From assembly GCA_002842045.1 (NCBI GenBank), contig PHBX01000009.1, positions 62,001 to 126,000 of the forward strand: a stretch of DNA of 64,000 nucleotides. Direction: 5' to 3'. This document shows, piece after piece, positions 43,137 through 52,313 of this stretch. Under the pieces are notes generated by a model. That model ran no database searches. It had not been told where the DNA came from and saw only the letters and a program-made list of their open reading frames with translations. The position numbers were made by a program, and so were the translations under genes. Positions within the stretch are counted from its first letter, which is position 1. The number at the start of each line of letters is the position of its first letter. Source of the DNA: Chloroflexi bacterium HGW-Chloroflexi-3. GTDB lineage: Bacteria; Chloroflexota; Anaerolineae; Anaerolineales; Anaerolineaceae.

Positions 43137-44777
43137 ATGAATTCTATACCATTACGAATCATTCCCCTGGGAGGTATGGGGGAAGTGGGCCGTAACATGA
43201 TGGTCTATGAATACAATCGCGAAATCTTGATTGTTGACACAGGCTTAATGTTCCCCGAAAATGATATGCTGGGAATCGACTATATCATCCCGGATATCTC
43301 ATATCTCAAAGACAAAAAGGATTGGGTCAAAGGTATCTTTATCACCCACGGGCATGAAGACCATACCGGAGCCATCCGACATATTCTGGATGATATCCAG
43401 GCACCGATCTATGCCACTGCATTAACAACCGGTTTATTGGAAAATAAGCTGGCTCGTGGAGGGATGTTAGACCGTGCTGATATTCACACCATTAAAGCAG
43501 GCGACATTGTTCAGGTCGGTAGTTATTTTTCCGTGGAAACTTTCCATGTTTGCCACTCCATTCCGGATGGCATTGGCCTGGGAATTCAGACTCCAGTTGG
43601 GTTAATCGTTCATTCAGGAGATTATAAATTTGACCATACGCCGGTCGATGGCTGGCCAACTGATTATTCCAAACTGGCTGATTTCTCCAAAAGAGGTGTT
43701 TTAGCTTTACTGGCTGATTCCACCAATGCGGAACGCTCTGGCTGGACACCTTCAGAAAAGGTAATCGAACCAGCTTTTGACAAGGTCTTCCGTGAAGCCA
43801 AAGATCGTATCATTATTGCCAGTTTTGCTTCTTTAATTTCCAGAATGCAGCAGGTTGCCAATACAGCTGAACGCTATGACCGCAAGTTGGCATTCGCAGG
43901 CACCAGCATGGTGGATAATGCCAAAATTGCCCGTAAATTGGGTTATCTTAACGTCAAAGATGAACTGGTTGTTCCCATTGAACAGGCATTAAATATGCCA
44001 AAATCCAAAGTAGTGATTATGTGTACTGGTTCACAAGGCGAACCAACCTCCATATTAGGCCGTCTCGCCATAGGAAAAAACCGGCAGTTTGACGTTATCA
44101 CTGGAGACACCATCGTGCTCTCCTCCCATCCCATTCCGGGCAATGAAGAGAGTGTCAGTCGTACCATCAACAAGCTCTTTGAACGTGGTGCCAATGTCAT
44201 CTATGAAGCCATCGCAGCAGTACACGTTTCTGGACATGCCAGCCAGGAAGAAATGAAAATGCTCCTGCACCTTACCAAACCAAAATTCTTCATTCCCATT
44301 CATGGTGAGTTGAAACATCTTAAACAACATGCCCGTATTGCGCAGGAAGTTGGCGTTCCCGCTGAGAATATTGAAGTCATTTTGAATGGCCAGGCAGTCG
44401 AATTGACTCCACACCGTTTGAAACGCAGTAATAATGTTCCAGCCAGTTATATCTTTGTGGATGGATCCAATGTTGGTGATATCAGCCCTGATATCATGCG
44501 TGAACGCGAGATGATGTCTCAGGAAGGTGTGGTATTAATCAACCTCACATTAACCAAAGATGGAGATATCGTGGGTACACCGAATATTGTGACCAGTGGT
44601 TTTCTGATGTCGCAGGATGAAGATGAACTCAAATCTTTAACACGTACAAAAATTGAGGATGCTGTTTTGTATGCCAATGGTCACTTACAAAAAGATGTTG
44701 AAAAAGCCGTTCGCAACGTGATTTATTCAGAAACCAGACGAAAACCATTGGTTGTTGTTTCTGTGAACGAAATTTAA
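43137..44777 (+). CDS. rnj: Ribonuclease J
   Basis: 546 residues, normal length. MBL-fold/beta-CASP nuclease: IPLGGMGEVGRNM at the start, the zinc motif HGHEDHTGA (HxHxDH), HSGDYKFDHTPVDG, ADSTNAERSG, and HVSGHASQEEMK with the later IPIHGELKHL. It degrades and matures RNA by 5'-to-3' exonucleolysis and endonucleolysis, central to mRNA turnover in bacteria without RNase E. Start ATG 43137 after AAGGAAA. Leader upstream is structured. Confidence 0.97.
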   Translation: MNSIPLRIIPLGGMGEVGRNMMVYEYNREILIVDTGLMFPENDMLGIDYIIPDISYLKDKKDWVKGIFITHGHEDHTGAIRHILDDIQAPIYATALTTGLLENKLARGGMLDRADIHTIKAGDIVQVGSYFSVETFHVCHSIPDGIGLGIQTPVGLIVHSGDYKFDHTPVDGWPTDYSKLADFSKRGVLALLADSTNAERSGWTPSEKVIEPAFDKVFREAKDRIIIASFASLISRMQQVANTAERYDRKLAFAGTSMVDNAKIARKLGYLNVKDELVVPIEQALNMPKSKVVIMCTGSQGEPTSILGRLAIGKNRQFDVITGDTIVLSSHPIPGNEESVSRTINKLFERGANVIYEAIAAVHVSGHASQEEMKMLLHLTKPKFFIPIHGELKHLKQHARIAQEVGVPAENIEVILNGQAVELTPHRLKRSNNVPASYIFVDGSNVGDISPDIMREREMMSQEGVVLINLTLTKDGDIVGTPNIVTSGFLMSQDEDELKSLTRTKIEDAVLYANGHLQKDVEKAVRNVIYSETRRKPLVVVSVNEI

Positions 44778-44800
44778 GCATCTACTTGGTAAATATCTTA

Positions 44801-44831
44801 ATCACGCATCATTTCAGATGCGTGATTTTTT
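44801..44831 (+). terminator. Strong intrinsic terminator after rnj
   Basis: 10-bp stem ATCACGCATC (44801-44810) / GATGCGTGAT (44817-44826), then T6. Confidence 0.93.
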
Positions 44832-44930
44832 TACTTTCAATGTTCCGTTACGATTATCCATTCAATTGACATTCCTGTACAATTAATATAACCTTTTAAA
44901 GCAGATTCTTTTTTCCCGGAGGAGAACAAG

Positions 44931-45593
44931 ATGAATCCACTTGTTCGTTGTTCACATTGTGGTCATTATCATCAAGCAACACTTGAATACTGCCCGGATA
45001 CCGGATTACCGATCTATATCACCACCAAGCCCGAACCTCAAAAAGACAATCGAAAAGTGCTGGTTGGCCTGGCAATTGCAGCCGGGGTAATGGCGCTGAT
45101 TGCCTGTATTTTGTTATCCATATTCGTTCTACCTCGTTTCCTGAGTGGTAATTTTTCTCCTGGTGATCAGGCACCTATTATCGTCCCCTCCTTGACTTTG
45201 GCACCTTTAGAAACCCGTTTTACTGAAAATAACACACCCATCCCCACTGCAACAGAAGAACCAGTGGTTGAGGTTACGTCCACACCAGAACCGTCAGCAA
45301 CCCCTGGCGTCTGGGATGCCTGCCCGGGTTATGATTATCTTTCTCAATTGAGAACAGGTATGCAAGCCCAAATTGCGCTTGAACCTTCGGATCCGAATCG
45401 CGTTCGGGAACAGCCATCCACTTCTGCCAATATCGTTGGTTATATTTACCCAGGAGGGAAGGTAGAAATTCTGGAAGGCCCTGCCTGCGCAGAAGGCTGG
45501 ATCTGGTGGAAGGTACGGGAAATCGAAACCAACCTGGAAGGCTGGACAGCGGAAGGTGATTTGAATGGGTATTGGGTCATTCCGCTCCCATAA
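44931..45593 (+). CDS. Zinc-ribbon, membrane-anchored SH3-domain protein
   Basis: 220 residues. A cytosolic N-terminal ribbon-like start (VRCSHCGHYH ... YCPDTG), one membrane helix (about 45-66), a Thr/Pro-rich extracellular linker, and a C-terminal bacterial SH3 domain (about 150-220; LEPSDPNRVREQPSTSANIVGYIYPGG... WKVREIETNLEGWTAEG) with two Cys that may form a disulphide. SH3b domains often bind peptidoglycan. Start ATG 44931 after GGAGGAGAAC. Likely anchored in the cell envelope as a wall-binding protein. Confidence 0.85.
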   Translation: MNPLVRCSHCGHYHQATLEYCPDTGLPIYITTKPEPQKDNRKVLVGLAIAAGVMALIACILLSIFVLPRFLSGNFSPGDQAPIIVPSLTLAPLETRFTENNTPIPTATEEPVVEVTSTPEPSATPGVWDACPGYDYLSQLRTGMQAQIALEPSDPNRVREQPSTSANIVGYIYPGGKVEILEGPACAEGWIWWKVREIETNLEGWTAEGDLNGYWVIPLP

Positions 45594-45603
45594 ATCGTCA
45601 TTG

Positions 45604-46548
45604 ATGAGAAGTATGAAGAAAATTCTGGTTTCCGGATTGATCAATATTGAAACGACCTTAAGAATCGATCAATTCCCGCTTCATTACTTTCCAGTCACGT
45701 ATCCATTTCATGGCGTTCAAAGCACGCTTTCAGGTGTTGGCTATAACCTGGCTAAGGCACTCACCATCCTGGGAAATAACGTAAATTTTCTGTCTTTGAT
45801 CGGAAAAGATTTTTACGAACCTATCATCCGGGTAGAATGTTCCACCATTGGCGTTTCAGATCAATATCTTTTGTCAGAACTCCCTCAAACAGCACAATCT
45901 GTTATTATTTACGAGAAAAGTGGTCGCCGGCAAATCCACACCGATCTAAAGGATATTCAAGAGCGCCAATATCCAACGGATCTGTTTGAGCAGGCACTTT
46001 CTGAATGTGACCTGTGCGTATTATGCAATATTAATTTCAATCGACATATGCTTGAGATTGCCCGGGCAAAGGGTAAAACGATCGCCACGGATGTACACGC
46101 CATTCAGGATCTGAATGACGCTTACAACCGTGACTTCATGGCAGCAGCAGAAATCCTCTTCCTCAGTCACGAACAGTTGACCTGCTCCCCACAAGCATTC
46201 ATACAATCGCTTTGGGACCACTATCACAACAGAATCATTGTGGTCGGGTTGGGCGATCAGGGAGCCATGCTGGGATTATTGGAGACAAAATCCATCACTC
46301 AAATTCCAGCCATTCAGACCCGGCCAATCCTGAATACCATTGGCGCTGGAGATGCCCTTTTCTCAGCCTTTTTACATACATACCAATCGACCAGAGACCC
46401 TATCCTATCCCTGCAAAAAGCAGTTCTATTCTCCTCCTTCAAAATCGGCTGCATTGGAGCTGCAGAGGGGTCCATCGACATGCAGACCTTATCTACTTTT
46501 TACCATGAATATCAGCATCAGTTATCTCCAGTAAAAATTTCTTTTTAA
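45604..46548 (+). CDS. PfkB-family sugar kinase
   Basis: About 314 residues. Ribokinase-like fold: VSGLINIETTLRID at the start, the substrate motif STLSGVGYNLAKAL (GG replaced by GV), and the ATP-binding NTIGAGDALFSAFL with catalytic Asp. Substrate (ribose, fructose or nucleoside type) is not indicated. The start is uncertain (ATG 45604 or 45613); the frame overlaps nothing essential but begins just after the SH3 gene stop. Confidence 0.85.
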   Translation: MRSMKKILVSGLINIETTLRIDQFPLHYFPVTYPFHGVQSTLSGVGYNLAKALTILGNNVNFLSLIGKDFYEPIIRVECSTIGVSDQYLLSELPQTAQSVIIYEKSGRRQIHTDLKDIQERQYPTDLFEQALSECDLCVLCNINFNRHMLEIARAKGKTIATDVHAIQDLNDAYNRDFMAAAEILFLSHEQLTCSPQAFIQSLWDHYHNRIIVVGLGDQGAMLGLLETKSITQIPAIQTRPILNTIGAGDALFSAFLHTYQSTRDPILSLQKAVLFSSFKIGCIGAAEGSIDMQTLSTFYHEYQHQLSPVKISF

Positions 46549-46604
46549 TCATGTTTGTAATACAATAAATTTGAGCGATGCACAAAACCAAAAAGGAATT
46601 GATT

Positions 46605-47375
46605 ATGGAATCTCCCTCATTAATGAATTTTAAGAACCTGTTGTCATTCCCCTTTAAAGATAAAAAATCAGGCTCAAAAATTTTGATTGGTAGCTTGTTG
46701 ATCTTTTCTTCCGCTATCATTCCGATTCTGCCTTTATTGATCGTTTTAGGGTACATCATGCACATTGCCAAACGTATTATCGATGGCGATGGAGAACTCA
46801 GCATGCCAGAATGGGATCAGTGGGGAGAATATTTAAGAGATGGTTTCAAATGGTTTGTTGCCCTGCTGCTGTATTCGATCCCATTAATCATCCTCTTTTC
46901 CATCGGATATTTCGTTTATTTCGTAAGTTTTATTGGTCTGGCAACATTTGAAGAGTCTGTAAACCCATCTGTATGGAGCATCATTTTACCTTTTTTCGGG
47001 ATAGGGGTATTGTTTCTGACAATGTTTATTGGAATCCTGCTGGCATTGGTTGAATTTTTATTATTACCAGCCGGATTAATGCATGTAGTCCACACTGGTA
47101 AATTTTCTTCCGCCTTTCATGTCAGCCAATGGTGGCCAGTTCTGAAAAAGAATTTCCTCGGATTCCTGGTGGCAATCATCTTTTTATTTGGCTTTTATTA
47201 CTTCATGATGATGGCATTTTCTGCATTATATATGTCGGTTGTCCTGTGTTTTGTCATTCCATTTGCCATGGCGCCACTGACGTTTCTGATGGGACTCTGG
47301 ACGATACCATTGTTTGCGCAGGCGTACCGCGAAGTTAAACCTCAACCGCTTGCCTTGACTCCAGCAGAGGAGTAA
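46605..47375 (+). CDS. DUF4013 polytopic membrane protein
   Basis: 256 residues, about five membrane helices. The segment LGYIMHIAKRIIDGDGELSMPEWDQWGEYLRDGFKWF is the DUF4013 signature. Function unknown. ATG 46605 is chosen because AAGGA lies 8 bases upstream; ATG 46578 adds nine residues without a ribosome binding site. The GNAT gene starts 10 bases after its stop. Confidence 0.87.
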   Translation: MESPSLMNFKNLLSFPFKDKKSGSKILIGSLLIFSSAIIPILPLLIVLGYIMHIAKRIIDGDGELSMPEWDQWGEYLRDGFKWFVALLLYSIPLIILFSIGYFVYFVSFIGLATFEESVNPSVWSIILPFFGIGVLFLTMFIGILLALVEFLLLPAGLMHVVHTGKFSSAFHVSQWWPVLKKNFLGFLVAIIFLFGFYYFMMMAFSALYMSVVLCFVIPFAMAPLTFLMGLWTIPLFAQAYREVKPQPLALTPAEE

Positions 47376-47385
47376 TTTCTATCCC

Positions 47386-47826
47386 ATGAGTAATATTCGA
47401 TTGATGGACATGGGTGATTACCCCCAATTAATTGATCTTTGGAGGAACACAGAGAATATTGGTTTGAGTAAGGCTGATTCCCCGGTCAATCTGGATGCTT
47501 TTCTTCAGCGCAACCCCGGTTTGAGTTTTGTTATTCTGGATGATGACAAAATCATTGGGACCTTGCTTGGCGGTCATGATGGTAGACGCGGTGCAATTTA
47601 TCATCTGGCGGTAAACAAAGAATATCGTTATAAAGGATATGGGAAGGCGTTATTGAACCATTGTCTGGCAGCATTTGCGGATATCGGTATTGAGCGCTGC
47701 CACATCCATGTGTATGCAGACAACCAATCCGGTCTGGATTTCTGGCAGAAACATGGCTGGTTTACACGACCAGAACTCGTCCTACTTTCCAAAGACATCG
47801 GCAATCCAGTCAAGGTTGATCGTTGA
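47386..47826 (+). CDS. GNAT-family N-acetyltransferase
   Basis: 146 residues. Single GNAT domain with IGTLLGGHDGRRGAIYHLAV (motif D/A strands), KEYRYKGYGKALLN (acetyl-CoA pyrophosphate loop, R/Q-x-x-G-x-G/A) and HVYADNQSGLDFWQKHGW. Looks closest to RimI/YpeA-type acetyltransferases acting on amines or N-termini. It converges with the CDP-alcohol gene 8 bases away. Confidence 0.92.
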   Translation: MSNIRLMDMGDYPQLIDLWRNTENIGLSKADSPVNLDAFLQRNPGLSFVILDDDKIIGTLLGGHDGRRGAIYHLAVNKEYRYKGYGKALLNHCLAAFADIGIERCHIHVYADNQSGLDFWQKHGWFTRPELVLLSKDIGNPVKVDR

Positions 47827-47833
47827 TTGGATT

Positions 47834-48523
47834 TTAATTGTGTTCTTTATTTTCTTCCTCTAGTGCAATTTGTTTGGCATTTACGTAAGTCATGACCAGA
47901 TAAATGCTGAATAGCAGCACAATCAATACAATGATGACAAAATCATAAACTGAGTAAAGTCCAAATTTGGTCTGGAATTTGGCGTTTCCAAAGAAAAACA
48001 CCAATGCATTGGTTAGAATCAAAATCAAGCGTACTTCTGTTGGACTGAGACCAGCAAAGGAGATTCTGAACTCATTTCGTATATAAGTAAGTATATAAAC
48101 CAGATTGCCAAGCAGTAGGTATCCGACAAGTGCAATCATCGCGATTCGAAAATCAACATAGGGTGAGAGACCAATCCCAATCATGATGATTACCTCGCCT
48201 AACCCGTCAATAACATGATCAATGAAAAATCCATATCGAGGGCGTTCTATTTTTCTGAAACGAGCCAGCGTTCCATCCAGACTATCCCCAAACCAATTGA
48301 TCACTAACCCCAGACTGGCCAACCATAAAAATGCCGGGGTTTGATTGGTTAAATAATAGCTGATTCCGATCAGTAATGTTCCAAGAAAACCAAAGAAGGT
48401 TAGCTTGTCCGGCGTAACCCAGGATGGCATTCTTTTTGATAACCAGGCAAGGGTTGTTCGTTCTACTGTTGATAATAATGCTTTATTAACCCGTGTATGT
48501 TTTTGCTCTTTCTGTGTCATCAT
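47834..48523 (-). CDS. CDP-alcohol phosphatidyltransferase
   Basis: 229 residues, about six membrane helices. The family motif DG-x2-AR-x9-G-x3-D-x3-D is intact (DSLDGTLAR...YGFFIDHVID). Transfers a phosphatidyl group from CDP-diacylglycerol to an alcohol such as glycerol phosphate or inositol phosphate. It starts 7 bases after the acyltransferase stop, so the two make one operon of membrane-lipid synthesis. Start ATG 48523 with GAGGAGAG upstream. Confidence 0.93.
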   Translation of the reverse strand: MMTQKEQKHTRVNKALLSTVERTTLAWLSKRMPSWVTPDKLTFFGFLGTLLIGISYYLTNQTPAFLWLASLGLVINWFGDSLDGTLARFRKIERPRYGFFIDHVIDGLGEVIIMIGIGLSPYVDFRIAMIALVGYLLLGNLVYILTYIRNEFRISFAGLSPTEVRLILILTNALVFFFGNAKFQTKFGLYSVYDFVIIVLIVLLFSIYLVMTYVNAKQIALEEENKEHN

Positions 48524-48529
48524 CTCTCC

Positions 48530-49438
48530 TCAAACATTTATTTCTGACCATACCGGATAAAACATTGCCCATTGTTCCGGTGCCCTGGTGATAAATTCTT
48601 CGGCAACTGATAATACACGCTCTGTGTTCTCTAGTAATTCTACATCACGATCGGAATGTTTGTGTAATTCAATTAATTCGGATGCATGTAATATATACCG
48701 ATGATCAGGTTGGCGAATACATGCCAGCAGCATCACCGGTGTTTCCGTGCGGATCGCCATTTGAATCGTCGTCACTGGAATATCACTTGGTCTTCCAAAA
48801 AATCTCGGGTGGTATTGTCCACCTGGCCAGGGACGGTCTACTCCTGTGATCACTGTTCCACCCTGGCGCAAATGGCGGGTGGCTTGTTGAAAGGATTCCA
48901 TGGTCAATGGTTCGATATCCAATCCGGCTTGTTTCCGCAATTCATTGTGCCACTGGTAACCGGGATTCGGATTTGGATAAGCCAGCACCAAAGGTCTGGC
49001 TCCTCTCAAGGCAATCGCATATCCGCTCAAGTCGAAAGCTCCCATGTGCAAAACCAATCCCAATGTGCGTTCCTTACCGCTTTTTACACGTTTCAGAAAA
49101 TATTGCAGGTTTTCATCAAATTGGATTAACTCGCGAATACGATCTTCTTTACGCATACAGTGAAAATAATCATACAGACTGACACCACTGGAATAATAGA
49201 CCTGTCGAACCCTATCATCCAACGCCTGGCCTGATAATTTACTTCCACTAATCACCCACTGATTGGCCCGCACCGCTAGAATTTGTTCAAATTTTTTTCT
49301 ACGGGAAATGATATTTGTTAATTGTTTAACGACCCAACTCCCGGCTTTTGGTGATAATGCTTCTCCCAGATGCAAACCAATACGATTGATGGTTGGGGAA
49401 AATAATATTTTTTGTGGTGATATTTTTAGAAAACCCAT
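48530..49438 (-). CDS. LpxL/PatA-like lipid acyltransferase
   Basis: 302 residues. HX4D active site HMGAFD (about 127-132), GVDRPWPGGQYHPRFFGRPSDIP region typical of the lipid A/PIM acyltransferase family, and VTTIQMAIRTETPVMLLACIR. In a bacterium without visible lipid A genes, and next to a CDP-alcohol phosphatidyltransferase, a PatA-like role in acylating a phosphatidylinositol- or glycolipid-type lipid is more likely than lipid A synthesis. Start ATG 49438. Confidence 0.88.
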   Translation of the reverse strand: MGFLKISPQKILFSPTINRIGLHLGEALSPKAGSWVVKQLTNIISRRKKFEQILAVRANQWVISGSKLSGQALDDRVRQVYYSSGVSLYDYFHCMRKEDRIRELIQFDENLQYFLKRVKSGKERTLGLVLHMGAFDLSGYAIALRGARPLVLAYPNPNPGYQWHNELRKQAGLDIEPLTMESFQQATRHLRQGGTVITGVDRPWPGGQYHPRFFGRPSDIPVTTIQMAIRTETPVMLLACIRQPDHRYILHASELIELHKHSDRDVELLENTERVLSVAEEFITRAPEQWAMFYPVWSEINV

Positions 49439-49612
49439 AGTCCTGATATCTACCTTAGCTTTGATTATAAATTGATATGGAAGGTTCTTACAAGCTTAAC
49501 CCTGATTTCGATGCTGAGGTGCTACTTTTTAGGAAATTTCCCGTATATATTCTTGAAAGGATCTTATTGATTGTAATCTTCACTCAAAATCATTATGATT
49601 GGAATTAGAAAA

Positions 49613-49978
49613 ATGGATAACGAAAGAAAACAACCGCCATCCCCTCAAGATCAACTGAATAAACGCCTGGAAAATGTCAGTTGGGGACTCTTCCTGATCA
49701 TGCTGGGCGGTATTTGGCTGGTCCCGGATCGTTTTGTCCCGGATGGCAGTTGGTTAATTGGTGCAGGATTTATCCTGATTGGATTAAATATCGTCCGGTA
49801 CCTCAAACAAATTCCAATCAGTAATTTTTCACTGATTCTGGGAGGTGCAGCTTTGTTGATCGGAATTTCAGATTTCTTTCAGGTTGACCTTCCATTTTTT
49901 CCGATACTGTTAATTGTCATTGGTGCAAAATTAATCATTCAGCCACTGATTGAAAAACGATCATTAGAAAATCAATAA
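49613..49978 (+). CDS. Small membrane protein, LiaI-like
   Basis: 121 residues: a polar N-terminus and four short hydrophobic segments in two hairpins (WGLFLIMLGGIWLV ... WLIGAGFILIGLNIV ... FSLILGGAALLIGI ... FPILLIVIGAKLII), the repeat pattern of the LiaI/DUF5668 toast-rack partner. It lies 64 bases before the LiaF-like gene. Start ATG 49613 is preferred over 49595. Confidence 0.75.
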   Translation: MDNERKQPPSPQDQLNKRLENVSWGLFLIMLGGIWLVPDRFVPDGSWLIGAGFILIGLNIVRYLKQIPISNFSLILGGAALLIGISDFFQVDLPFFPILLIVIGAKLIIQPLIEKRSLENQ

Positions 49979-50042
49979 TTCCATCCGAAATTAACCAGAA
50001 TAATCTCTGGATTTCACAAACCGTATAAATGAAGGAGTAAAA

Positions 50043-50726
50043 ATGCGCAGAAGTAATTTCAATCAAATTTTTTGGGGTCTGGTCATTATCATAGTAGGTG
50101 TTCTATTTCTGGCACAGAACCTTGGTTATATCCAGGATTATTCATTCTGGAAATATTTACCCGCTTTATTAATCATACTTGGGCTCTATCAATTATTTGT
50201 GAACCAATTTCGTGCCTGGGTTGGACCATTACTGATCACATTAATTGGTACATTTCTGTTACTGGCAACCCTCAATATCATTACCTGGGCAACCTTTGGT
50301 TCCATGATCTGGCCGACCATTCTGATCTTAATTGGTGTTTCCATCATTCTTCATCGGGGTGAGTCACACAAAAGTTTTGAAGCATCCTCCGTTAGTCAGA
50401 TGAATGTTTTTTCAACGTTCAGCGAACAAAATCGCAAGGTAACCTCTGGTGATTTCAAAAACGCAGAAGTGACAGCTATATTCGGAGGATCCAAGCTAGA
50501 CCTGAGAGATGCCAGTATTTCCCAACCGCCAGCCTACATTCAAACAACGACCATGTTTGGCGGCGTTGAAATCTTTGTTCCTTCCCATTGGGATGTACGC
50601 ATCAATACCGTCGCCTTCTTTGGTGGGTCAAGCGACAAGCGTAGGGAGGTAACCCCTCAAAAAGATACCCCTGATCTGGTTATCACCGGTACAGTATTCT
50701 TCGGTGGTCTGGATATCAAACCATAG
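50043..50726 (+). CDS. LiaF-like protein (cell-wall stress toast-rack family)
   Basis: 227 residues. Two to three hydrophobic hairpins (about 9-105) with the LiaI-like pattern (FWGLVIIIVGVLFLAQNLG), then a C-terminal LiaF domain (about 130-227) of beta strands with repeated FGG: AIFGGSKLDLRDA, TMFGGVEIFVP, FFGGSSDKR and VFFGGLDIKP. In Firmicutes LiaF inhibits LiaRS signalling; here no LiaRS pair is adjacent. Start ATG 50043 after AAGGAGTAAA. Confidence 0.88.
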   Translation: MRRSNFNQIFWGLVIIIVGVLFLAQNLGYIQDYSFWKYLPALLIILGLYQLFVNQFRAWVGPLLITLIGTFLLLATLNIITWATFGSMIWPTILILIGVSIILHRGESHKSFEASSVSQMNVFSTFSEQNRKVTSGDFKNAEVTAIFGGSKLDLRDASISQPPAYIQTTTMFGGVEIFVPSHWDVRINTVAFFGGSSDKRREVTPQKDTPDLVITGTVFFGGLDIKP

Positions 50727-50745
50727 GCTTAACAGAAATAATAAA

Positions 50746-50778
50746 CTGCCACACCCTGCAATCTTAGAGGTGTGGCAG
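50746..50778 (-). terminator. Convergent terminator hairpin
   Basis: 10-bp stem CTGCCACACC (50746-50755) / GGTGTGGCAG (50769-50778). On the minus strand the stem is followed by TTTATTATTT, so it fits the end of the DUF697 GTPase transcript; on the plus strand no T run follows. Confidence 0.65.
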
Positions 50779-50797
50779 TAGACAGATCATAAATCTA

Positions 50798-52105
50798 TCA
50801 ATCTACAGTTTTAGACCTCATCCTGGGGGGTAATAATAGAATTTCTTCAGATTGCTGGTCAATCACAGAGCGATCCTGCCCGAATTTGGAGTTAACCAGC
50901 ATTTTTTCGATTATTTCTTTCATACCTTGCTTACCTGGTTTTCGCTTGAGGATCCCTTTAAGATTATCTGCAAATACTTTAGTAAACTCTCGGGATAATT
51001 GTTGAACATTTTCATTTGATAATCGCTCACCACGTTCAAACCAGATGACCGCTACATATCCCATCACCACCGTCATAGACACCGCAATCGCGGAAGAAAG
51101 CAGCCAGCCAGGGAGTCCGGTAAACTTACTCAACTCATAAAATAAGGAACGACCCAAAAACCCTAATCCAAATGAAATCACAAGTTCTTTTGCCCTTTGC
51201 AAAGTAATTTTGTAATTGTAAATTCTGGCAATTCCCAACACCATCACCGATTGCGTTACGATGAGCGGTAAAAAGTCAATGATTGGCAAAGGGGTTAAGG
51301 CAATCGCAGCTGAAACAGAAGCCGCCGAAGCTATCGAACGCCATGCCAATTGCCAGCGATATTGCGGTAACGCCTGACCTAATGCAACTATGATCTCTGG
51401 TTCAGTCGCAGCAATCATTTTCATCAAATTTGGAATATTCTCACCATTCCGTGCTGAGACCGGTAGAATATGATCAGCCGCCAGGTTTAAGGCCTTGGCA
51501 CTATGATCTACCAATACTTTAATTTCCCTTTTTACCAGATCCTGTTTGTTTAACACGACCACATACGGTTTTCCCAGGTTCATCAAACGTAAATAAAGAT
51601 CCAATTCCGTTTGTTTAATGCCCTGGATTGCATCAAAAACAATAATCAAAAAATCAGCCTCGACAGCTGCGTCCAGTGCAATCTGGCGTTCGCGTTCACC
51701 CACTTCACCAATGGCATCTGCTCCTGGGGTGTCTACCACAGCAAAAATTCCTGCATCTGCAACCTGTGTATCACGCGTGGTGCCTGGTAATGGACCCACA
51801 ACTGCTTTATCCTCTTTTTGATGAATCAGCTGGTTATATAAAGTTGACTTGCCGACATTCGCCGGACCCACAATGGCAATGTTGTGTTTGTTTCCAAACG
51901 CCATTTTCATATGGTCAGAACCCAATTTGAAAAGGAGTTGCAACATATTGGCTTTGGAAGGAAATGCCTGCAAAAGATCAATAAACGTTTTTTTCTCTGC
52001 CGTTGGTAAATTCTCCCATAGAGAATCAAAAATGATCCTGGTTTCCGGCGGCAATTGTTTCTTTATATCATCAATCGTTGGCAATTCTTTACTCCTGGAT
52101 ATCAT
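50798..52105 (-). CDS. DUF697-containing Era/Der-like GTPase
   Basis: 435 residues. G1 GPANVGKST, G3 DTPG, G4 NKQD, SAR at G5; G2 in GTTRD. The C-terminal half (about 235-400) has membrane helices of the DUF697 type (SVSAAIALTPLPIIDFLPLI). Known homologues are poorly characterised and may act at the membrane. Start ATG 52105; AAGGAC adjoins the start codon. Single gene converging on the LiaF-like pair. Confidence 0.9.
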   Translation of the reverse strand: MISRSKELPTIDDIKKQLPPETRIIFDSLWENLPTAEKKTFIDLLQAFPSKANMLQLLFKLGSDHMKMAFGNKHNIAIVGPANVGKSTLYNQLIHQKEDKAVVGPLPGTTRDTQVADAGIFAVVDTPGADAIGEVGERERQIALDAAVEADFLIIVFDAIQGIKQTELDLYLRLMNLGKPYVVVLNKQDLVKREIKVLVDHSAKALNLAADHILPVSARNGENIPNLMKMIAATEPEIIVALGQALPQYRWQLAWRSIASAASVSAAIALTPLPIIDFLPLIVTQSVMVLGIARIYNYKITLQRAKELVISFGLGFLGRSLFYELSKFTGLPGWLLSSAIAVSMTVVMGYVAVIWFERGERLSNENVQQLSREFTKVFADNLKGILKRKPGKQGMKEIIEKMLVNSKFGQDRSVIDQQSEEILLLPPRMRSKTVD

Positions 52106-52313
52106 GTCCTTATCTATATGCTACCATAAGATTTCATTAATGATGCGTTCCTTAATTTTTCTGGTTCTTACTAAATTTGCTATTAAGCATCATTCCAGAT
52201 ATATTTTTTGTTGTTTAGATTGCCAAATTAAATATTATTTCCGAAATTTACTTCTATAATAAATAATAACTTTTTAATTCATGCATTTTTCAAATGTTTG
52301 GAGTGTTACCATC

